This document shows positions 56,467-64,000 of a DNA stretch of 64,000 bases, piece by piece. The stretch comes from Strobilurus pachycystidiatus (taxonomy: Eukaryota > Basidiomycota > Agaricomycetes > Agaricales > Physalacriaceae). Position 1 is the stretch's first letter; each line of letters opens with the position of its first letter. Below the pieces are notes generated by a model. It saw only the letters and a list, made by a program, of their open reading frames with translations. It made no database searches and had not been told where the DNA came from. The stretch lies in assembly GCA_019915135.1 (NCBI GenBank), contig JAHLMK010000006.1, positions 186,001-250,000 on the forward strand, read 5' to 3'. Position numbers and translations under genes: made by a program.

Positions 56467-58311
56467 ATGGCCATACCCATCCCATTATTCTGCTCCTCGT
56501 GCGGGACTCCGTACACATCCCCGCGCCCACGCTCCCGCCCCGTTCCGCACCTGTATACCCGCCTCACAGCTTCGAATGGCCCAGCTTCGAATGCGGATGC
56601 GGAAATAGTCCGCGAAGAAATAATTCCCAACGCGCTAGCCGACCTCTCTGCGGTTGAGAAGCAGCTGCGACAAGTTGACGATGTCATCGCCGAAATGCTT
56701 ACAGCCCTTGATGCACTCGAAGCAGAACAGCGCCGCTTGGAGACGATGGTTTCGCGCTCGCACTCCGTGATCTCCCTGTTCCGCCAGCTTCCCGTCGAGT
56801 GCATGACGGAGATCTTCCAATGGTGCTGCGCCTTCCATGAGACATTCGAGGTGCTCAATACATCAGAGGGGCCGTGGCTTCTTACCCACGTCTGTCGCCT
56901 TTGGCGTAACATCGCACTCGCTCACCCGCCTCTGTGGTCCAACATCAACTTTGACGAGACGTGTTATCCATCCAACTGGAAAGACACCGTCACTACCCGA
57001 CAGGACCCCTGTTTATCCTGTCAGAGGTTAGATACAAATTTCCCTCTTTGTGACCAATTTGTCAGGATTTTTGCCGGCGCTGCGCGCGCCTCCATTGTCA
57101 GGATTTTCGATCTAACATCACCAAAATTGGGTTTACCTGGGGTTTTTGGTCACAAATTTTGCCCGGCAGAGCTGCCGAGACTGGTCACGTGGACTCCTGG
57201 TTCCAAATTTGGCGCGTCGGGGCCCGCTGAGCCCGCCATTGTCAGGATTTTTATCCTACCTACTTCAACAATGGTCAAGAATTGTCAGGATTTTGATCCT
57301 AGCTCACCCAAAATTTTTGAAAAAATGTCAGGATTTTGTATTCAACCTCTGAGGGCATAAACACGGGTCCTTACCCGACTCGCATTGACCAAGAGTCACC
57401 CCCTCTCCATTGAATTCTGCGTTGGAGTTGGGAATGTCGAGATGGGTCAAGACTGTCTTAGCCTTCTGGTGGCGCACTCAGAACGTTGGAAGCACGTTAA
57501 TCTCTTTTTCGACCACGAATTTTTCTTCGAGATTCTATCAGCCGTGTCAGGCAGACTGCCTCTCCTACAATATCTCAAGGTCACAAATGCCTTCGGTCAC
57601 AGAGAACCTGGCAACACGGCTCCCATCACCGTATTCCTAAATGCCCCTTCCTTGCGCGCAGTCAAGTTGGTTCACGGCTACATAGTTGACCTCCCCCTCC
57701 CTCTCGCTCAACTGACCGAGGTCAGCATCGAAACAGAGCGGGAAGATATCTCCATGCGAGACACTATTCGATGGATATCCAGTTGTCCTTCCCTTCGGTC
57801 CTTTACTACGGACATGTACGATACACACGACGACAACGTCAATGACGAAATCCCCTCCGAGGTCCTCACAACGTCTCTACGCTATCTCAATCTCGATTGC
57901 GTGACTTGGGCGCTTTGGAGGCACATCCGTACTCCACTGTTGGAGGAACTGCGCTGTAACGACGTCATGACAGCAAACAATATTCACCACGTTTTTGAAT
58001 TCTTGCAACATTCCCACTCTACAGGACTGAAGAGGTTGTCTTTTGAATGGGCGCTAGGGAACTGTCCCACCGTCGAAAATCTTCTTGTACTGACTGATCT
58101 GGCACCTTTGCTTGAGGAGCTCTTCTTTCGTATACCTGTATACTATGGGAACCCCGTTCATCGGATTGCAAAACAAAAAAAACAGCTTGGTACACTGCTG
58201 CATAAGCTGGCTGTACCTGCCTTCCGGGAGAGGTTGCGGGGTCTTCAGTGGGTTAGTGTTGATCTCAACCGAACCAAGTGGAGGCGTCAGGCTGTGATGA
58301 ATGGAAGTTAG
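56467..58311 (+). pseudogene. F-box/LRR-like gene interrupted by a 371-bp MITE
   Basis: Codons 1-178 (56467-57000) carry the family start FCSSCGTPYTSPRP, a coiled coil and the F-box (RQLPVECMTEIFQWCC, HVCRLWRNIALAHPPLW). At the last native codon the element at 57001 begins. The family continuation (LALTKSHPLSIEFCVGVG) resumes at 57379 and runs to the stop at 58311. As it stands, translation continues 119 codons into the element and stops at 57358-57360, giving a 297-residue F-box protein without LRRs. Omitting the element and one target duplication leaves an unbroken 488-codon reading frame, so the insertion is the only visible defect. The closest relative is the tandem neighbour at 59209. 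Because the insertion is recent, other strains may hold an intact allele. Confidence 0.88.
57001..57371. mobile_element. 371-bp MITE inserted in an F-box gene
   Basis: The left end CAGGACCCCTGTTTATCC and the reverse complement of the right end, AAGGACCCGTGTTTATGC, form imperfect terminal inverted repeats of about 45 bp that continue through TCAGAGGTT and ATACAAA. The flanks carry a 7-bp direct repeat TACCCGA (56994-57000 and 57372-57378), which may be an 8-bp duplication with one change. The interior is non-coding and contains five copies of GTCAGGATTTT. CAG-type ends and a 7-8-bp target duplication suggest a hAT-related non-autonomous element. Confidence 0.88.
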
Positions 58312-59208
58312 GTGAACTCATTGTAGCGTGGATATCTTGAAACGATTATCAATGTGATGCGCGGTATATATTAGCAGACCTTACGCGACAAAACGAGTAC
58401 CTGGTAAAGCGCTAGACCTGATCGCCTCTATTGTTTTACGTCCTTCTTGACAGTCGAATTCCAGAGCACTTGTGTAGATCTCCAATTTGCAATGCATGAA
58501 TGAGACCAATGCCAGAGGTCTTGATGTATTACGGGCGTCGGGTGTTGCTAAATTATGAGCGACATCCGATGATGTCACTGTCTTCGAATTGTCGAAGAGG
58601 TGGATATAAGTAAGGTGGATATGAGTAACTCGGAAGGGCACAACGAAGGAAGGAGGGATACAGATACACGGACGCCAGTCCCTACAAACAATGTCGGACA
58701 AACAACCCAAGAAGTCCTGCATCGAGAGAGAGTTCCGCCATACGCTCAGCGGCACTATCGAACCATTAGCGAAGTAGCTCTGGGGATGTGACAGGACGGA
58801 TCAGACAGATGCGCAGGACAAGACAAAACAAGAGTCACAACACGCGGGCTTGTCAATGCATTGCCCTTTATGGGCGGCGGGTCCATTAGTCGGGTTTCGA
58901 TCAAGGGACGCGCTCCAGTCTCTTGACCAGTGACCACGACCGGGACGAGATTGTTCACGTTTCCGCTGGCAAGCAAATCCAGAGCAAATCAATCGTGAAT
59001 TAGCTCACATTGCAGCATTCAACACGTTTGGGAATCTGCCGTCCAACGGTGCGTTGCTATGAACTGATCAAACTCGCATGCAGCCTCACTCACAATTTCC
59101 AGCTTCGACCGGCCCCCTCGTTCTGAGCAGCCGCGGATTGCTACCTCGTGTTATCTTGCTTAGTATGTCGTGCGGACAAGAATTCTGCTGGGATTAACAA
59201 CTTATCAG
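58312..59208. other. Intergenic between tandem F-box genes
   Basis: No gene recognised. GTGGATATAAGTAAG and GTGGATATGAGTAAC form a short direct repeat near 58600-58628. Confidence 0.45.
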
Positions 59209-60660
59209 ATGGCCAAACTCACCTCGTTATCATGCTCTTCATGCGGTACTCCCCTCGTATTGCCGCGTTCAGACTTCCGCCCCGAACCCTCCCTGTATAC
59301 CGCCCTTATAATGTCAAATGACGCCGTTTCGGATGTGGATGGGGAACGTCTTCGCGAAGAGATCATTCCAAACGCACTGGCCGACCTCTCAGCGGTCGGA
59401 AAGCAGCTGGGCCAACTCAACGCTGTCATCGCAGAAATGCTCACAGCCCGTGATAAACTCAAAGCAGAACTGCTCCGGTTAAAAACCATGGTTTCGCGCT
59501 CGCGCTCGTTGATCTCCCCGCTGCGCCGGCTTCCCATCGAGTGCATGACAGAAATCTTCGAATGGTACTGCACCCTGCACGCCGAACTAGATGTATTTAA
59601 TACGTCAGAAGGGCCATGGCTCTTGACCCACGTCTCTCGCCTTTGGCGCAACATTGCCCTGGCTCATTCCCCTCTATGGTCCACCCTCAAAATCAGGAGA
59701 TACCCGATCAAGCCGTACCCATCCAACTGGAAGGACACCGTCACTACTCGAATTGCCCTCACTAAGAGTCACCCCCTCTGCATCAACTTCTGCGGTGGGC
59801 ACTTGGATGAACTCACCGAGCATAAACTCTGTCTCAGCCTTCTGATGTTGCATTCAGAGCGTTGGAAGCACGTTACTCTTCTTCTCGGCAGATACAACGT
59901 CCTCGAGATTCTATCCGCCGTGTCCGGCAAACTCCCTCTCCTCCGATATCTCAACTTCGGCATGGGCTTCGGTGATATTCCTGCCGGCGCCGCTCCCGTC
60001 ACCATTTTCCGGAATGCGCCTTCCTTGCGCATAGTCAGATTGGAAAACTGCGATCGAGTCAATATCTGCCTTCCTCTTGTCCAATTGACCAAAGTTGATA
60101 TTTTGTCATCGGAGGAAGACCTCTCGATGCGAGACACCATCCGTTTCATCTCCGATTGTCCTTCTCTTCATTCATTCACTGCGGACCAGTTCCTCCTGCA
60201 CGACGACGACGTCAATGACGAGATACCCTCCGAGGTCCTCACATCATCTCTACGCTATCTCGATGTCTATTGCGTGAAATGGGCGCTGTGGAGATTCATC
60301 CGTAACCCCTTCCTGGAGCAACTGCACGTCGGGATGGTCAACACAGATATGGGGCCCCTATACGATTTTCTGCGCAATTCTCAATCTCCCCGGTTGAAGC
60401 GGCTGAAGGTGCGCCCTTGTGAGCCCATCGCCGCCGTGGAAGAGTACCTTGTGCTGCTGGATTTGGTGCCTTCGCTGGAGGAGTTATTCATTCACGAAGT
60501 TGTTGACCGGCCAGTGGCGGACGCAACGGAGACATATTTTATGAAGCTGGTGGGTGGGATGAACGAATCAGTGCTTCGGGCGAGGTCGAAGAACCTTCGG
60601 TTGGTTAGCATTGACCTCGGGTCCCCCAAGTTGCGGCAAAGAGTTGTTGTACGAGATTGA
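59209..60660 (+). CDS. F-box/LRR-like protein, intact, 483 aa
   Basis: Single exon; the first ATG (59209) gives MAKLTSLSCSSCGTPLVLP, matching the paralogue starts. A coiled coil occupies about residues 50-95 (VGKQLGQLNAVIAEMLTARD), the F-box about 102-160 (RRLPIECMTEIFEWYC, NTSEGPWLLTHVSRLWRNIA). The LRR half contains GKLPLLRYLNFGMG, LVPSLEELFIHEVV and NLRLVSIDLGSPKLRQRV. Sequence identity with the MITE-broken gene 1 kb upstream is high along the whole length, including IIPNALADLSAV and SMRDTIR, so the two are a tandem duplicate pair. Inferred SCF substrate receptor; the substrate is unknown. Confidence 0.9.
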   Translation: MAKLTSLSCSSCGTPLVLPRSDFRPEPSLYTALIMSNDAVSDVDGERLREEIIPNALADLSAVGKQLGQLNAVIAEMLTARDKLKAELLRLKTMVSRSRSLISPLRRLPIECMTEIFEWYCTLHAELDVFNTSEGPWLLTHVSRLWRNIALAHSPLWSTLKIRRYPIKPYPSNWKDTVTTRIALTKSHPLCINFCGGHLDELTEHKLCLSLLMLHSERWKHVTLLLGRYNVLEILSAVSGKLPLLRYLNFGMGFGDIPAGAAPVTIFRNAPSLRIVRLENCDRVNICLPLVQLTKVDILSSEEDLSMRDTIRFISDCPSLHSFTADQFLLHDDDVNDEIPSEVLTSSLRYLDVYCVKWALWRFIRNPFLEQLHVGMVNTDMGPLYDFLRNSQSPRLKRLKVRPCEPIAAVEEYLVLLDLVPSLEELFIHEVVDRPVADATETYFMKLVGGMNESVLRARSKNLRLVSIDLGSPKLRQRVVVRD

Positions 60661-61293
60661 TCCAACTCCGCCGGCGGCGCTGCGCCTTACCTGGAGTGTA
60701 ATACAAGCTGAGCCCTCTTACATCGGACGTTCCTTTTCTTCACTGCTCAGCGTAGGTCTATTCGACAAAGTCAGGCCCCCGCGGCGCGGACTGTCGAGGC
60801 CCTTGTAAGATTAGATTTTGGTAGCCGCCTAATTTGAAGTACTCGCGCGTTGCTTTACAATCAAGGATCATGTCAATTTGGGAAGACTCGTCTCAAATTG
60901 AGTACACTAGTTGCCATATCAAAACGGTAATATGACTCAAAGTAGTACATTCAACCATGGCGGCGGATCGCGCCCAGGTCAAGACGCGCATTACCCTTTC
61001 TGGTTCGATCAAGGCGCCAGTCAATCTCGCGCCAATCCCAATCAGGCCATTCACTTATTCAGCTTGCCTCTTGCCACGACGATTGTCGGTCACCAAAATT
61101 CGAACGGCCATCCTTCTTCTTGCCACCGCCATTGTGAGCTCAGCGTCACTGGGGGCAACATCACACGGCTGTCATACGGTCCAAAACAACATCAACATGA
61201 ATTTCTGCTCCTTCGAATATCCTACAACGACAACGACAAATGATACGGACTCTCGTTTAACGTGCGCGGCATAGCCTGGGTGATGTCGGCGAA
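60661..61293. other. Intergenic, no convincing gene
   Basis: A 105-codon frame at 60957-61274 (plus) overlaps this spacer but has no recognisable motif and no clear promoter; I do not call it. Confidence 0.4.
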
Positions 61294-61520
61294 TTAGTGC
61301 TTGCAATCGTTGCAGTTGCACTGTCCAGCCGCGCAGGAGCACCTACGACGACGACATCAACGAAAGAAAACAGGGAACGACGGCGGGAGACTCACGAGCT
61401 GCAGCTGCAGGAGGCGTCAGAGCAGGTCTGAGAGACGGGGACGGCGGTGATCTGGAGAACAAGGAGCGGTCAGCGCGATGCGCAAGCGGATGGCCACCGG
61501 TGAGTACGCACGGTGAACAT
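61294..61520 (-). CDS. Copper-metallothionein-like Cys-rich peptide, 37 aa
   Basis: Three tiny exons on the minus strand: 61512-61520 (ATG TTC ACC), 61396-61451 and 61294-61342, with canonical GT..AG introns of 60 and 53 nt. The peptide begins MFTITAVPVSQTCSDA and ends SSCSCAAGQCNCNDCKH. It has eight cysteines in 37 residues, three of them in CxC pairs, with no aromatic residue in the Cys-rich part. This resembles the small copper thioneins of Agaricus and Neurospora, which chelate Cu(I) in the cytosol. The gene is too short for ordinary gene finders; 114 spliced nucleotides equal 38 codons exactly. A strong TATA box sits upstream, as expected for a highly inducible metal-response gene. Metal specificity is inferred, not shown. 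Confidence 0.85.
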
Positions 61521-61601
61521 GCTTGTGAGGGCTGATATGAGAGTGTTGGTTGGTAGCTTCGTTTGTTAACTGGCTGAAGGAAACACGCCTTTTCCCAAGA
61601 C

Positions 61602-61609
61602 TTTATATA
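61602..61609 (-). promoter_or_regulatory. TATA box of the metallothionein-like gene
   Basis: Read on the minus strand the site is TATATAAA, 82 bp before the ATG at 61520, giving a leader of roughly 50 nt. Confidence 0.65.
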
Positions 61610-64000
61610 CGCGCCAGGACACTTGACGTCAGTGGTAACGAATGGCCTCCATTTAATCGCGCATCAAGCCAAGCAACACATGCATCCGTGAAAAGCCTCA
61701 TGCGTTTCATCCGATATGGTCGACTCAGCACAACCGCACACCATCCACTTAATGCCTCACCCCAATCCTGTCAGCGAAGCGCTCCGTTTGAGCCAATATC
61801 ATGGAGTTTTACGAGAACAAACACGCTCGCGGTATGACATGTTTTCATCTCCTGACTTTACTGGAGCTCATAGGATGGAAGGTTGTCTGGCATCTCGAGA
61901 AGGCACCGACACGTATGTGAACCTCGTGATTGGAGGCAAATTGGCCGCCTGAGCCCATTGGAAGAGCAGAAGGAGCTGCAAACGGCGTACTCTCTTCAAA
62001 TCCCTCGCGTACTCCTTCAGACCCGCCTTCCGCGGACTTCATTGAATTTCTTGTTCTATCTGTCTCTATTCGTCGAGGTCTGGAGGTTCTTTCTTTCACT
62101 CTGACACACGCTAACAGGCGCTTTGTCCATCAGACCCCAATTCGTTGATATTCGGCCTTGTTATAACCCTCCAAGTCCCACCCCCCTCTACCCATTCGTG
62201 GACTATCATCCCCTGGAGGGTGGTACGATCGTGGCCGATGAATAGGATATCAATCTATGAATACCGCCACTTCTGCTACTTAGATGCCATGTAACCTTTG
62301 GTCGTGGCATACACAGTCGTCTGGTCTAGCGCCGCCTGATTGATCTCCTGGACTTTGGGTAAGCTCTTAAGCAGGCACATCATGACCTTTCTGACGAGTT
62401 CATGCCAGACAGCCAATCGATGCGTACTTGATTGTGAATCAACGATTGTGCGATGGCCGACTAGGTGGAGGCCCCTGATTCGTCAACTGTGAACAACTTA
62501 GTCGCATTGACGTTATCGCCAGTGGTCCCATCCATGATTCCACTATGCCAGCCGATGTCTTGTCGAGAATATCAGCAATGCGTCAGCGACACAACGTACG
62601 TCCTCCGCCGAAGTTGCGATGTAGGATTCAATCGGGCTGATCAAGCCGTCGAGTAGACGAACGGATCTGGACCATGTTTCCGCTCTACCATTCATACAAC
62701 GATAACGACAAGAAGTTCCCACCTATAGAGCTCTCTGGTATGCTTTGACTCTTCGCCGTTCTTCTACGACTCATCAAGCTTTCCCATGCAGCCGCCCTGG
62801 CCGAACCCTCGAGCTCAGCCCCAACGCCACTTGCAGAGACATCGGTACCGAAGTCACAGGTGTACACATCTCTTAGCTTAGCAGGGACGGGTCGAACAGG
62901 TTGGTATCATCCGCAGTGGACAGGAAGGTGTTGGACCAGGATTTCACGCACTATAACCCAGATTGCAATATGTCCATCCTCGTCGGCTCCACCTTGTCAA
63001 AACGTCCCCAGAATCTAGAGGCAGATTGAGATAGCATCGTAAGTCTTTCCGTTAGCCTTTCCTTGGAGCTCGAAGCGCTGATATGAGACCAGATTTTGGC
63101 TCTATCCACGTCCGAGGGTTCCCCGAGCTCCATGTCAGTCCGTTCTCTGTCAGTCATGTGGTCAGAGTGTTCGTGTTGAGTATCATTGTAGTCTATTGGA
63201 ACGAAGGCAGTACATGAGCTCGCGCAGGATGAATCGGGGAACAGTCATACGAACGCAGCCGCCTGGTACGACGTTCTTCTTCTCCTCGGAACAGGTACGT
63301 CCCATCCTCTTGTCCTCGTGCCCGCGATGTAATAGTCGTACAGTCCTCCGAGTCTTTTTCTACAATGGGAGGCGGCTACACCATCTTCTGGTCCCGAATT
63401 GAAGGACGTCGACGCCTGTCCCCCTAGCTTCGGAGCCGCAAGCATTCTCCTTCGCTATACTACAGGCAGAGCCCTCCCGGCCCGTCATGTTCGAATCTGA
63501 GGTGAGGACCTGATTCTCACTCGCCATCTCGTTCGGCACTCATTGACTCGCAATTACAGCAACCCGTCGTCTCAGTTGCACTGTACACCCATCAGAGCTT
63601 CACGAAATGCAACAGATCGAAGCATCTGAGTACCTCTCCCAAGTTCCCCTTCGACAAGGGGCCTACTTCCCTGTTCCGGGCGACCTAAGCTCCGGGGACT
63701 GTGGCTGTTGGGTGCTCCCGGGCTCGGGTTTCGAGAAGCATTGGTCGATCAATGAGAGGAGGGATGCTGTGATCAAGCAGAGGTTCCTATCCCGGTGTGA
63801 AGAAGGAGGTGAATAGCAATCATATTTTTAGTGCATGCATTCCAGGATGATGACCGTCGGATAGATGATACGGAAACCCCAAGTTCTATTCAGAGCTATG
63901 TATATCGGCATTGTCGTGACCTAGTATCTTCGACCGTATCTCAGGGACCCTCCGAGGCGAGATGCAGCCTCAAGTCGTTCCCGCCCCTTTCCCGACATAC
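61610..64000. other. Terminal 2.4 kb, no gene recognised
   Basis: Both strands show short protein-like pieces, for example minus-strand VRLLDGLISPIESYIATSAE near 62640-62580 and GEPSDVDRAKIWSHISASSS near 63120-63060. I cannot chain them with convincing introns or assign a family. An ATG at 63962 (MQPQVVPAPFPTY) opens a frame that leaves the window and could start another gene. Confidence 0.35.

Noticed and set aside
60957..61274. Plus-strand frame of 105 codons near the metallothionein-like gene
   Set aside because: No recognisable domain, Thr-rich low-complexity end, and it ends just short of the 3' end of the better supported minus-strand gene.

Overview
The window is nuclear DNA of a filamentous basidiomycete, most likely an Agaricomycete. 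Genes carry many short spliceosomal introns (about 45-70 nt, GT..AG). There is a large family of F-box/leucine-rich proteins, a DUF6535 membrane protein, a GH5 endoglucanase split into 14 exons, a fungal Cys-rich copper-metallothionein-like peptide and intron-containing tRNAs. All exon models below come from reading phase-consistent splice sites by eye; for every gene modelled as intact the spliced length is a multiple of three.

Layout. 1-9.4 kb: four minus-strand F-box genes (one cut by the window edge, one frameshifted, two intact), with a 405-bp inverted-repeat element and a decayed coding stretch between them. 11.1-12.8 kb: a secreted GH5 cellulase with two micro-exons. 13-17.3 kb: an F-box-like acidic protein, a coiled-coil tail-anchored protein, a broken copy of a Rab exon 1, and an isoprenylcysteine methyltransferase-like gene. 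18-22 kb: sequence debris, including an orphan last exon of the cellulase and duplicated upstream sequence of the Rab gene. 22-23.6 kb: a Rab-type GTPase with a very long insert. 24.5-25.5 kb: two tRNA-Phe genes bracketing two back-to-back MITEs. 26.8-32.4 kb: three uncharacterised protein genes and a METTL25/RRNAD1-like methyltransferase. 34.3-35.3 kb: a GPR1/FUN34/YaaH (acetate) transporter. 37.3-39.4 kb: tRNA-Gln, a third MITE copy and a decayed SSZ1 (ribosome-associated Hsp70) pseudogene. 39.9-43.1 kb: a secreted DUF7223-like protein with a huge acidic Ser/Asp tract. 44.4-48.1 kb: two convergent intact F-box genes. 48.9-51.9 kb: the DUF6535 protein. 53.8-55.6 kb: an aldehyde dehydrogenase. 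56.4-60.7 kb: tandem F-box genes, one interrupted by a MITE with a clear target-site duplication. 61.3-61.5 kb: a 37-residue metallothionein-like gene. 61.5-64 kb: nothing I recognise.

The genes do not form an obvious metabolic cluster. The theme is genome dynamism: an expanding and decaying F-box family with a shared N-terminal CxxC knuckle, several MITE-like elements, and fragments of nearby genes (Rab exon 1, cellulase exon 14) and of a distant one (SSZ1). The most distinctive observation is a MITE family whose three copies here all lie within about 90 bp of tRNA genes and carry CACGTG motifs. No CRISPR array, rRNA, virus or prophage was seen.
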